The notes beneath the pieces were generated by a model. That model ran no database searches and was not told the origin of the DNA. It saw only the letters and a program-made list of their open reading frames with translations. This document shows, piece after piece, positions 35,901 through 46,434 of a DNA stretch of 64,000 nucleotides (position 1 is the first letter of the stretch; each line of letters starts with the position of its first letter). Made by a program: the position numbers and the translations under genes. Source of the DNA: Bryoerythrophyllum caledonicum (lineage: Eukaryota > Streptophyta > Bryopsida > Pottiales > Pottiaceae); assembly GCA_963971425.1 (NCBI GenBank), contig OZ020514.1, positions 25,718,602-25,782,601 on the forward strand, read 5' to 3'.

Positions 35901-38699
35901 GATTGGAGTGCATCTAGAGGCATCAAAAAGCCCTCAGATTTTGTGGAGTCTTAGAGAATTTTTCTTCGGAACAAAGCGTTCCAAACTTTTCTCCACCCAA
36001 ATGCTACCCGTCCTTTTATGAAGGGATCCATATTTGATGATCATCCTGGAGCTCAATTGGCAAAGAGACGGGTGTTATATTGGTATTTTTTGAACCTTAA
36101 CTTATATATTTATAATTGTCTCCTTTTACTACATTGAATTTTTTGAGCTAACTAAATATTTTTCTTTTGCCAGATATATGATGCGGGAGCTCATTACTAA
36201 ACATGCCATTCCATCTCAATCTCTCCCACCCTATATTGAAGCTTGGATCAAGCTTTCCTCCGACCTTTGCATGTATACTCCAATGCAGCAAAAGAGGTAC
36301 GCAGCCAATCACCTTCAAGCTGGGTGTTGGTACCTTGATTGTTCACCAAACTATACTCCGGACGATGAGGTACACATTAGGAATAGCCTTGATGTTGCTT
36401 CTGTGTCTCCTATTGGAGCTACCGACGTTGTCGACATTCTTGAGGAAGACTCCATTCAACCAATTCATGTTCGTGGCAACGGTTCTTCTCAGAAGAAGAA
36501 ACCTTTGACCAAAGCCCAGAAGGAGGCGGTAGACAAGGTTGCACAAGTGAAGGAGGTAGGAGATGCCACTACTACTGCGGCCTCTAGTCTTCCTACATTC
36601 TCAGTATTACCTAGCAATATCACTGCCCCAACAAGTGACCAACATGGTATGTTACCACCCTCTTCATCTCAGTTCCCTACCACTTCAAGTGTTGCATAGG
36701 CCACGGAGGAGCTCTTTGGGCAACGGAAAGTCCGCCAACTGCCCTCTACTTCCACTTCTCTTGCACAGATACATCCTTTGGAGGTGATGTTGGAAAATGC
36801 GTCCCTTTTTGCGGTAATGGAGACTCTTGGAAGGCTAGCAGGCCCTGATCAACTATGGGAGAAGCTTCATAAATATATTACCCAGGTATTTTTTCATATT
36901 TGTGACCTATTTTGGTTCTTTAGACTATTCATCAGATTATTCATCATTTCATCTCATTTCTTATTGTTTCATGCATGTTGGTTCTGGTCGAACACGTCGT
37001 GTGTCTTCTCCACATTGTAAGAACACCGGTCTGGATCTCATCATCACCGACATTCCAGAGAATCTGCCAGTGCCTGGCATTTTAACGACCCCTTTGACAA
37101 TTCCACAATGGAATTCACGACGTGAACGGTATGTAGAGTCCATTTTTGAGTTTGGTGATGCATATTTGCATGATGACGCCGCCATTCTTCTTTTCCACTG
37201 CGATGATCGTGCACTCTGCTCCGAAGTTGAAGAAGTTGCGGAGCAGTATAGCTTCCACCTTTGTAAAGATTGGTGGGGAATTAATGATATTGCCTTGGCA
37301 TCTCCAAAGTTCCCCTCGACCACGGTACAATATATTTTCCAATTCCATTGTCTCTTTTGGAATTTTTTTTATCATTTGTGATTTTCAATGGATTGGGTCT
37401 ATTGCAGTCGCATCGTTTTTGGATCCAGTTAGTTGTCCGTGATGAACCCATTCAATCACAATTCTCTATCATTGAGAATCGCGAGCTTTCAGATGTGGGT
37501 CTCGAAGTTGAGCAGACTAACACTTTTTTCAATCTCACCACCGTCAAGAACCAGCTCATGCGAGGGAGTTTGCCCTGGCGTGGTGCACGGGAAAAAGATC
37601 CCCTTTTCATGCAAGTCTTGAGTGAGTCCTTCACGAAACCTGGTGACATCGTGTTGGATTGGAAGGCCTCCACTGGTACCTTTCATGAACTCTTTATTTA
37701 TTTTTGCAATTTGATTTCTTGTTAACCATTATCATATGATTATTTATATGTTTTCTAATTCTTGCAGGTGCCTCTATTTGTGCCTGCCAAGCCACTGGTA
37801 GGCACATTGTTGCATTTGAAGATGATCTGGATATCTTCACTACAATCCTACAGCCTTTGGTTGCTAAGCCTTCTCCTCCTCCGGCGATTGCCAGGAAGGC
37901 TCTCAAGAAGGCTAGCCAACCTCTTTTAGAGGAGCGCCCATCAAAGAAGCCAAAACGCAATCGATTTGCCTGTGCGTAAGTTTTTTTTTATTTATCCATT
38001 CTAAAATATTTGTAATCCATATACTCTACTTGTTAGCGGATCACTAACTGTATGTTATGCAAAGCTTTTCGTTCGAGCCTTCCAGAGGCTTTCAAGCTTC
38101 CAAGCTATGCCGAGGATATGGCTATTGCATATGCACACACTCCTTCTCCAGCTCCTTCTCCTCCCCGCCGGAACAATTTATGGATGTTGAGGCTTCGGAA
38201 GGGGATATTAGTGAGGGATACAGTAGTTAGGAAGGGTCTTCACTTGTAGCCCGTAATTTTACTAGTATTTGTATTTTCAGTGTCATTGACTTGTGAGTCC
38301 GACATGCATATTTTTTATGTGCAATTTGGCTAACAATCATTAGATGTGTTTCTATATATTTATTTCATATATTATCTATTTTGTTTATGGCCTACTACTA
38401 TTCATAGTTTTATTTGTGAGCCATAAATAGTGACTAATGTATTAAATAGAATGAAGTAAATAAAATGGTAGAATTTATGAGAATTTAGCCTTAGTTAGAC
38501 AATTAGATGTGTGTAAATGATTAGCAAAGATATTTCACTCAAATTTGAATTTTTAGTTTAGCAAGGATTGTATTTATCAAAGTCATTTTGTATTAGTGAG
38601 TAACGGTGACTTATCTAGAGAAATGATATGGATAGAAGTTGTACTGGTTATCACTAACCAGTATTAAAGCTTGAGGTTTCTCATTGCAAAAAACATGTT

Positions 38700-39010
38700 T
38701 TTAAATAATTGAAAATAAAAAAATATAGACAAAGAAGGAGAAGAAAAAGAAAAAGAAGATAAAATTTTAAACAAGAAAAAATAGAAGAAGAAAAAAAGGT
38801 AAAAAAATTATTAAAAATAAAAAAAGAAAAAGAAAATATAAAAGAAGAAAAGAAGAAAATGAAGAAGAGAAAAAATGGAAAAGAAGAAGAAGAAGAGAAT
38901 AAATTTAAAAGAAAATGATAAGAAAATAATGGAAAGAGAAAAAGAAAAAAAAAGAAATGAAGAAAAAAAACAAAGAAGAAGAAAAAGAAGATGAATGGAG
39001 ATGAAGAACA
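38700..39010. repeat. A/G purine-rich low-complexity tract
   Basis: About 300 bases of AAG/GAA/AAA-type purine sequence on the plus strand, downstream of the plus-strand gene and just inside the right end of the 15-kb element. The Phe-rich minus-strand frame is an artefact of the tract. Confidence 0.8.
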
Positions 39011-39189
39011 TCAATAACAATAAAAAACAAAATCAAATAAAATCAAATCCTCCTACCGTTTTGTTTGCTCTTTTTTTCTGAAAATTTCAATACAACAAAT
39101 ATAATGTCAAAATGCCCCACTCACTTTAAACAAATCCCACGGTTATAGAACCTCTAATTACTAAAAAAATCCTTCCAACCTCTGATAAT

Positions 39190-39305
39190 CCACGGTAATA
39201 AATCCCTAAAATCTAAATTTTTGGAACTTTCATCTCATCGTCGCTTAAAATTCTCTGCTCACCGCTCACAGCTCACCGCTCTACGCACACATAATAGCAT
39301 TCCCT
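39190..39305 (-). repeat. Right terminal inverted repeat
   Basis: The inverted counterpart of 24186-24340. Reading inward from 39305: AGGGAATGCTATTATGTGTG, GAGCGGTGAGC, GTGAGCGGTGAGCAGAG, then ATTACCGTGG at 39191-39200 (complement). Confidence 0.7.
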
Positions 39306-39315
39306 ATCAGACTTA
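39306..39315. repeat. Target site duplication, right copy
   Basis: ATCAGACTTA, identical to 24176-24185, directly outside the right terminus. Bases beyond it differ from those beyond the left copy, as expected for a true duplication. Confidence 0.85.
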
Positions 39316-39658
39316 ACCACTTCCTCACCTTACCATCATATTACTCATTACCAATCGCATCGACATTGTATTCCATCATACATCATAATTGTCCGCTACT
39401 TAAGCCGTCAAAGTCTAATCCCCTCTCCCCATCCAGAGGACTCTTTGCAATCCATCCAAGTCACCCTCTATCAAATTCATCGTTTCGTAAGGAAGCTTTC
39501 AATCATCAAATTCTGCCACGAGGTCGACTTTGAATAGCACTATCATCCATCATTCTTTTTTCCAAAAAACAACATCTAAGTAAAAGTCACGGGACACCTA
39601 TGACCCTCTTTGGAGATACATTTTCAATCACCCTTCCTTGCTACAAAACAAGCGTGTA

Positions 39659-39893
39659 CCTGCGTTTCTGAAACATGCGCATCGTCCATCGATACTTGAA
39701 CCTCCTGCTCCTTGTCAGTTGTTGCTTTCCCTCTCCGCCTCGACGTTGTCACTAACTCCAGCTTCGCGAACTCCGGACCTAATATTCTAGCTGTACCGTC
39801 TATGCCCGCGTACCTCCGCATTCGCGACTCCTGTGACGCCTTCAGTTGTTTCAAGGTAGAGAATTGGGCCGCCCGTTTCTTTCTGTTTGGCAT
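39659..39893 (-). pseudogene. Exon 1 of ParB-methyltransferase copy 1
   Basis: Minus strand, ATG at 39893, ending at a CAG/GTACAC donor near 39658. The product start (MPNRKKRAAQFSTLKQLKAS, then IDGTARILG) matches exon 1 of copy 2 (KKRRRRGLRFSSTKKLK, then GDTARVL). It is a basic, possibly nuclear-targeting or DNA-binding leader. The next exon of this copy lies at 23.6 kb, on the other side of the 15-kb insertion, which therefore sits in intron 1. This exon itself has no stop. Confidence 0.6.
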
Positions 39894-40483
39894 CTGATCT
39901 AACTGGTTTTCCTACTCAACTCGTTCCTAACATCAGCTAAATAATACAAACTTCCAAACTCTGGGCTTGCAATTTACTGCCTATCTACTCGCTTTGTGCG
40001 GACATATCGTGTGCCCAATAGAACTTGCCCGCTTTTAAAAGCACACCGCTCTATACACTAGGATTGTCATATTTACGTCAAGACGGCGGCGTTCAATATA
40101 AGTACCCTATACTGTGGTGATGTTTAAATTATCTGACACTTAACAACTGTCACCCACCACTTTTAATAGACAATCCGAATCGTGCACTATTTAGGCCATG
40201 CTTTGTTGCTATACTCTATTTACATATCACGCCATCTAATAATTCCAAAACTTTACTCCCAATTCTATATAATTGATCGCCTTTGCTCCTACCTTCTCAA
40301 GTATTTTTAGAAGCTACGTACAATAATGGACTCCCTCGCAACTTTTATTTCAAACTCCTGCTAATCTTTCATGCAAGCGCCGTCCTCCCTACTCACTTCC
40401 TCTTGAATTTAGCTAAATAGGCCTCTGCACCAACTTTTGGTGAGCGCTCGCATTTGCTACAGCAGGATTAATACGACCCACAC
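39894..40483. other. Upstream region of ParB-methyltransferase copy 1
   Basis: About 590 bases, pyrimidine-rich on the plus strand, with no coding signal. It should contain the promoter of copy 1 and possibly the boundary with the neighbouring transposase unit. I see no convincing terminus or TATA box. Confidence 0.35.
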
Positions 40484-43400
40484 TCACTTGCATCCATCAT
40501 AATCGCCATCTTTTGCAATGGCATCCTCTTCCGATGCACCTGCCCCTGTCTTCGGTAGAGGATGTCTGTCCAAACTTTTGGTGGCAAGAGGAGTTTTCTG
40601 TATTTGCTCACCAATTAATGAAGTGATGCTCTCCTTAACCTCTGGGTAATCTCGAGTTTTAACCGGATGGTTGTGTGTCCCCAGGTGAATACATGCACGG
40701 GTGATATTGTGCTTACTCGACACGTAGTAAACTATAGCAGGACACAACGCAAGACACGAAGGGGGCTTGCAGCAAATTTTACAAACCAAAGTTGAGCCCG
40801 AAGGTGGTACCTGATTCGGAGCAAAAGGATGTTGCGTAGTGCCTTTGAAGTCCGTTTCATTAAATGGCGCCGTCCAGTGGTTTAGGCGGAGGTACTCGCA
40901 ATCCTCGTTACTGCAACGAAGATGTCCAACGCACTTGGAAGTCCTGAAGTTGAGGCCATCTTCGTTGGTGATATTTGTGGTGATAGTCTTTGTCCAAACG
41001 TGCCCGTCGTATCTTTTGTCCATGCCATGAATGTTCTTTGCCTGAGTAGATGCTGATGAAATGCCTGCAGGGGGTAATTCAAAAATAACATTGTCGTTGA
41101 ATTTGTGAGGAAGGTATGGAACTTGCTCACGGCGGATCTTATTATAGTCTAATTGTTTCAAGGGATTCTTACTACCTGGTTGGGTTCGCAACTCTCTCAG
41201 GTAAGAAATAACACTCATAATAGTCGAGTCTGTGGTACGCTTAGGAGGACAGGACATCGGCGTACGAGATACTGGGGCGCAAGACGAAGGGGTGTTAGAC
41301 GAAGGATCGTGCGACATAGGAGTGGTATTCCAGGGAGGGCATGACATAGGGGTATCTGTCATGATTGGACAATTCCTCAGAGAAGGGGACTCGTTATCGG
41401 ATGACAACAAAATTACGCTTTCCGTCCCAGGTTCAATCTTAACTCTTACTCTAGGTGGAGGCGGGGTGTGCATACTAGACGACGATGACCTGGGAGGCAT
41501 AGGAGCGTAGGAAGGTTCCTTGAGACGCCGAAGCAATCTCGCAAGGGAGGAGATAGTGTAATTAGAGTCTCATGGCCACAAGTTAGTGGAGTAGTGAGCA
41601 TAGGCACCATCTCCATGACCGTGCGTGACCATATCGGTGACGTTCTTTGGGAACTGACCCAAGGGTGATGTGAGTTTGATAGAAACTTGCATACAAGGAA
41701 TAATTGTCTTGGTTGTATCCATTTTATCGTGGATAATACAAAGAATATCGCCCTTTTGCCGCTTAGACTCCTCTCTCCAGGTATGGTACACACGCCTACA
41801 CGAAGCTTGGAGGTTGCAGTGGGTTTGTTTTTGCTTGACGAACGAATTATATTCGGCGGAACCCTTAAGTGATCTGTTGATGTACTGCAATAGAGTGTCA
41901 CAGAGGGTGCACTTTGCAAATGAGCTCCCAACGGGTTTAACCGCAACATTGTTGAAGTGCTCCCTCCTCATTCTACTAAGAGCGGATTGCAAAACCACGG
42001 GCAACCCGCATTGTAGATTCGTCTGCAAATGAGTAAAAACATTGAGTGCGTCAGGTGAGTGCCCAGTGAGAATTGATCTTAAATCAGATTGAGGATAACC
42101 ACAGAATGTGAGGACTGTAAGATTGTAGCATACCCTTGGCAATCGTAGGATCCTACCATGACCTAGATGTACAGAGCAAAGATAGAGGGTCTTTCAGGAT
42201 ATTATCATAACCATGAGGTGCTTAAAGTACACGTGAATGCAGATAAGTGGTTCATGTGGTGTACTATGTAGAGTAATACCTCTGTAGCATCAGCCTAGAT
42301 CTTCTTCCAACTATGTTCAGAGGGCAGAAACTTTAGAGTGTCCATTCGGCCTGGTACTGTCAACCTCATCTGATTGGGCATGTGATCAATAGTCTCATTG
42401 ATGATAGCCGTAATCGTACCAAGTTCTTGCACGGTTCTAAGGCAAGGTCGTTTGACGTCTTTGTTCCCGTGCGTAGAGGAAACAATGCCTTTCTTGTACT
42501 GGTCCATATATTCGTAAAACGTTGTTTTTTGGTATGCCATGGATTTTGTACCGCGCTGTAGCGCAGATATCCTGACCTAATAAAGTGACATACTTTCGTT
42601 TCCGATTGTTGCCCATATAGCGTAATTGTCCACCTACAGACCTTGCATAATCCCGGCGTTCGTCAAAGTCCTTCAGCCAAAACTTCTGGCGAATGAAAAG
42701 GGTATCATGGGGCGTGATTAAGCGCACGCATTTGTCAGAATAACATGATTGCAAACTAACTGACGTCTCATCTCTTCTGGCATAGTCTTCTTAGCGAACG
42801 CGTTTAGCTTCTCCTCAGTCCACTTCTTGCGACGAACAAACCGGCATGGTGCTTTTGGGCGGCCACCAAGGTGCGCATTTGCGTCCGTTGCTTGAAGAAG
42901 ACGATTGAAATGGATGAGCGTATTGCTAAGACTTTGTCCTCCTTCGAATGCATAGTCGGCAATGGGCCACCTCCAATGACTCATGATGTCACTAGGATCT
43001 CCGATGAAAACGTCGAATATTATGACGCCAATGTTCCCCTCCCCCAAAGTACTGTTTTTGAACGGCTCATCTGGACAGACGCAATTAATGCCACCAGAGG
43101 CCATAAGATCCCCATCACCGTCAAAGCGCTTGACAACCTTCCCCACCCACTCTGCCTGACGTACAAAAGGAGGAGTGCTTGTGGACCCAAAAGTTTCGCC
43201 AAAGTCCGAAGTCAGGACAAGGCTTGATGTCTCCCAAAGAATTGTTCTACCAATCGATTCAGCTAAGACAGAGATGCCCTCTTGCATTGGATGAATGAGT
43301 AGACTTTGCGCCATTGCATATATTTCAACAGGTCAAAGAAGAACCAATTCCGCGAACGTGAGATCAATGCCGACGCCAAGCCAACACCCAGTAGGAACGG

Positions 43401-43569
43401 CTTCAATGACAATGGCATGTCCAACAACGCCATGTCCAGGGTAGCAAAGTAAAGCACTCATGCCCGGTTCATATCGATTACGCTTGTCATTGGATTCATC
43501 ATCAAGTTTAACGCTCGTAGAATCAGTAAACTCATCGTCCGGTCCGCAACTTGAAGACATCGAAGGCAA
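40484..43569 (-). pseudogene. Chimeric transposase-like gene: unclassified DDE-type N-part plus WRKY-GCM1-like finger
   Basis: Minus strand. 43569-42718 encodes a variable N-terminal part with a basic WTEEKLNAFAKKTMPEEM segment. 42754-42295 reads YMGNNRKRKYVTLLGQDIC, KIHGIPK, then TTFYEYMDQYKKG...HGNKDVKRP, a helix-turn-helix-like module seen in a widespread unclassified transposase family. An intron follows (about 42285-42060). 42055-41570 continues with AKCTLCDTL, RRVYHTWREE, IIHDKMDTTKT (a likely catalytic Asp) and THGHGDGAYAHYST. An in-frame TGA at 41570-41572 separates this from 41536-40484, where the frame carries ISSLARLLRRLKEP and then VRVKIEPGTESVILLSS, YDGHVWTKTITTNI, a GHLRCSNEDCEYL...CKICCKPPSC finger and CIHLGTHNHPV. 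This second half matches the middle of the transposase at 24.8-28.3 kb. There are frameshifts at about 42755 and at an A-run near 42530. The second DDE part is absent. Confidence 0.65.
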
Positions 43570-43679
43570 CCGGAGAAAAAAGGATCCAATAAACCTTCGA
43601 TCAGCCCTACTCTTCGTTCTCCTGATAAAGAAAAAATCGTAAGAGACATCAATCTACAGATCAAGCCTGATGACACTAG

Positions 43680-44055
43680 ATTGTAAGATCCTACGATGAA
43701 CCGTGATTTCATGCTCACCCCTATTCCCAGGTTCTGCAATCAACCTTGAGTATCACCAAAGCGATCGTAAGATCCTACGATTGTTTAGTAACTCCTAAAC
43801 AATCTTAGGCGATAGTAAGATGCTACGATAATCTGAGATTATCTACAACATCCACAGTGCTTGTTCAATCACAAACCAAAGAGATCGTAAGATCCTACGA
43901 TAACCAGAACCTGTGTTCGATCCTTAGTGATAGTAAGATCCTACAATCTTCTAGAATACTAGGCTGCAATCAAAGCGTGTTTTCATCCACCACCAAATAG
44001 ATCGTAGGATCATACGATCTTAACATCACCCTGAAGGATAGTACTATCCTATGAT
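43680..44055. repeat. Cluster of GATCGTAAGATCCTACGATC palindromes upstream of transposase
   Basis: Seven imperfect copies spaced about 40-70 bases apart, directly 5' of the minus-strand chimeric transposase gene. Such clustered palindromes could be protein-binding sites or hairpins. The position would suit a promoter or subterminal region. Confidence 0.75.
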
Positions 44056-45107
44056 TATACAATATTATCATAGAATCATCCAATTTCCTACAATCATCAT
44101 GACTGTACGGAAAGTACGTTTAAGAACACAGTAAAAGCTATTGAACCAGTTGATTTAAGCAATGGAAACAGTTGTTTCTACCACAAGTATACGTAGTTTA
44201 CAGAATATGATGTAGACTAATTTAAAACAGTTAATACTTTACAAACCACCCTAGCACTTCGACAATTAAAATTAGTTCAGAATCTATGATTCTAACGCAC
44301 TTACAACAGCATCAACTCTGAAAACCACCGCGGCACTTGCATTTCCAAAATATTTCAAAACCCCAATGAATACAAAGTGGAGGAAGGAGACAGTACCGTA
44401 GATTGTGATGAAACGGGAGAGAGATGAATCAATACTAGCAGCGGGGCAGCAATGAAGCGCTCGATCAACTTGAAGATGAAGCTCAGATTGACTTGAAGGT
44501 GAAGTTGAGATCGACGCGAATGTGAAGCTCAAATTGACGTAAATGTGATGCTCACATTGACGTGAAGGTTAAGATGAGTTTACAGCTTAAAGCTCGCTGT
44601 CTAAGCTCGACAGAACATGACAAAGAAGAGACAAAGTAGGTGAAGCCCAAGCTCCACTAAACACAAAGACGATGTCACATTACTGACGCTCTCATGCTCC
44701 AAGTGTCTTCAAAACAAACACAATGCTCTCAATTCTTGGGCAAATACAACGCTCTTAGACTCTAACTTTGCTGGAAATGAACTCGTAATGCTTGAATATT
44801 AAAAGGAGAGCAACCTCTTCTTGATCTAAAGAAAGCGGGAAATACATCAAGAATAGGTTGAATCCTTGGCGGGGTTAGAATCACAATCATTTTCAAGGAC
44901 GTGGAGAGTTGTATGAGTGCCACTTCTAATGTAATTATTTCCAAGACAGAAAATGACAACAACGGAGACAAGATCAAATATATTAGTGAAATTGTTTTTG
45001 AACTATGGGAACGTTCAGTGATCATGAAGAACGCAACGTATTTCAGTAGTAATCATGAACTTACGACAATTCCTCATGGTTACAATCATGAACCTATTAG
45101 ACTAGGT
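44056..45107. other. Intergenic region, no supported gene
   Basis: About 1 kb between the palindrome cluster and the telomere-like repeats. It contains short repeats of TTGAAG/GTGAAG/GCTC words at 44450-44600 (AGATTGACTTGAAGGTGAAG type). Short frames show no motif. Confidence 0.4.
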
Positions 45108-45640
45108 TAAAAGTTCAGGGTTCTAGGTTTAAGGTTTAGGGTACAAGATTACAGACTCAAGCTTCGAGGTTTAGGATTCTAGGTGTAGGGTTTTAGGTTC
45201 GGGGTTTTAGCTTTAGTGTTTGGAGTTCTGGTTTTTATAATTAGAGTTTCAGGTTTGGGGTCTTTAGCCTCAGGGTTTGCTTCGAGGTTTAGGATCCAAA
45301 GTTTTAGGTTTAGGGTCCTGGGTTCAGGGTTTTTAGCCGCAGGATTTAAGGTTCATGGTGGTTGGTTTAGGGTCCCAGGTTCAAGGTTTTTGCTTCAGGG
45401 TTTAGGGTCCAAAGTTCTAGGTTTAGGGTCCTATGTTTAGGATTTTTGCTTCATGGTGTGGGATTTAAGGTATCAATCTTAGGTTTTAAATTCAGGATTT
45501 CAAGTTTAGAATTTAGGCTCTACGGCGTAGGATCGTAGGTCGATGGTCGAGGGTTTAGAGTTTAGGGTTTAGGTTTAGGGGTTCCACGTTTAGGATATTG
45601 GACTAAGATTCAGGGTTTAGGGTAATCCTTGAAACCCTTG
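45108..45640. repeat. Degenerate telomere-like (TTTAGGG) tract
   Basis: About 530 bases of variants of GTTTAGGGTT, GGTTCTAGG, TTTAGGATT and GGTTCAGGG. The unit resembles the plant telomeric heptamer TTTAGGG but is strongly diverged and interrupted, so it is an old interstitial tract or a telomere-like simple repeat and not a chromosome end. Confidence 0.7.
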
Positions 45641-46430
45641 TATAAACGATTCGTTGAACTTGGATAAAACATTCACGTATTTTACACTAAACATACAATA
45701 AATGTACTAGAATATAGCAAGACATACACCTTTGGATTGGAGATTCAACTAAAATCTTTCATTTGGGGATCATTTCAATATCTAAAGCTTATCATGCATA
45801 AATATGACACCATACATGTAAATAACATGACCATTTTGCAACTTCTCAACCCTAAATTTAGATGCACTAATGATCTAAAATAAAATTGTCATGTGTCCGT
45901 GGATCAAGCTCAACACAATTATAGGGAATTATAACTATTGTATACATCAATTCCTACACCTTCTATGTGAAATTCAAATTAACAATGATCAAGTTGTATT
46001 TATCCTTCAATAACAAATGAATTTCAACACATAGTAAATGTATGTATTGCCAATTCCTTGAGTGCCACGTATTGTTTTATCAAATATTTTGATGAATCTT
46101 AAAAGGCTATTAGGAGCTCAAGGTGAAAATTTGTACCGATAGTAGGAGATTATGATGCAAAAGTGAATTCTCTCAAATGCAACGCGTTAGGCCTAGGACT
46201 TTTATCATTTGTATTCCTAGTCTATGTTTTTAAAAAATTCATTACTACTCGGTCTAGAGAAATTGTAATTTGTTATGAAGAAACTATCACTTTAGTGTGA
46301 AATCATTGAAATAGTATATAGAATCTCTTTTGCAAATGATTTTGTAACTTATTTGCCACCCATGTAAAGGGAACTTCCCTATAGTTATATAAGATTCATT
46401 TTGAAGTTCTTTGAGTTTTAAGATTTATAT
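45641..46430. other. AT-rich spacer without gene
   Basis: Nothing recognisable; all frames are short and the composition is AT-rich. Confidence 0.4.
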
Positions 46431-46434
46431 AAGG

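Larger units (their letters stand above)
29342..38249 (+). pseudogene. ParB-like/beta-class methyltransferase-like fusion gene, copy 2
   Basis: Exons by splice-like borders and homology to copy 1: 29342-29836, 34270-34881, 34942-35136, 35232-35428, 35543-35758, 35841-36083, 36174-36883, about 37020-37326, 37407-37674, 37768-37976, 38065-38249. Exon 1 is Lys/Arg-rich (QKKKRRRRGLRFSS) and matches 39893-39659. Exon 34270 carries the ParB-like domain (RIPLCRLLPLPRVRPVQEVD; VWDGNHRFSAW at about 34715). The methyltransferase-like part follows the beta-class order: motif IV region LDLIITDIPEN (37030-37062), strand AAILLFHCDD, DWWGIND, VVRDEPIQ, LPWRGAREKD, then motif I-like TKPGDIVLDWKASTG (37635-37674) and ATGRHIVAFEDDLDIF in the next exon. 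The terminal exon has LPSYAEDMAIAYAH. Catalytic DPPY and FxGxG residues are replaced. Stops: TGA 29561, TAG 34621, 35952 and 36697. Normally such folds methylate adenine N6 or cytosine N4; activity here is doubtful. Confidence 0.75.
24186..39305. mobile_element. 15.1-kb Mutator-like DNA transposon carrying transposase and ParB-methyltransferase-like gene
   Basis: Bounded by a perfect 10-bp direct repeat (24176-24185 and 39306-39315). The termini are related in inverted orientation. The left end reads GAGCGACGCTATTTTGTGAG; the right end read inward is AGGGAATGCTATTATGTGTG. Both are followed by GAGCGGTGAG/GTGAGCGGTGAG blocks, AGAG-rich sequence and an ATTACCGTG block 105-150 bases in (24331-24339; complement at 39191-39200). 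Inside, the MULE-like transposase (24835-28339, minus) and the ParB-methyltransferase-like gene (29342-38249, plus) are divergent, each ending near one terminus. Both genes carry stops, so this copy is not autonomous now. It lies within intron 1 of a paralogous ParB-methyltransferase gene. Confidence 0.8.

Noticed and set aside
17792..38249. Bacterial contamination because of ParB and methyltransferase domains
   Set aside because: Both copies have many GT/AG introns, sit among plant-type retroelements, and are linked by a clean transposon insertion, so they belong to the eukaryotic genome.
38811..39020. Phe/Leu-rich membrane protein
   Set aside because: It is the complement of an A/G low-complexity tract.
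45108..45640. True telomere
   Set aside because: Repeats are strongly diverged, short, and flanked on both sides by ordinary element sequence.
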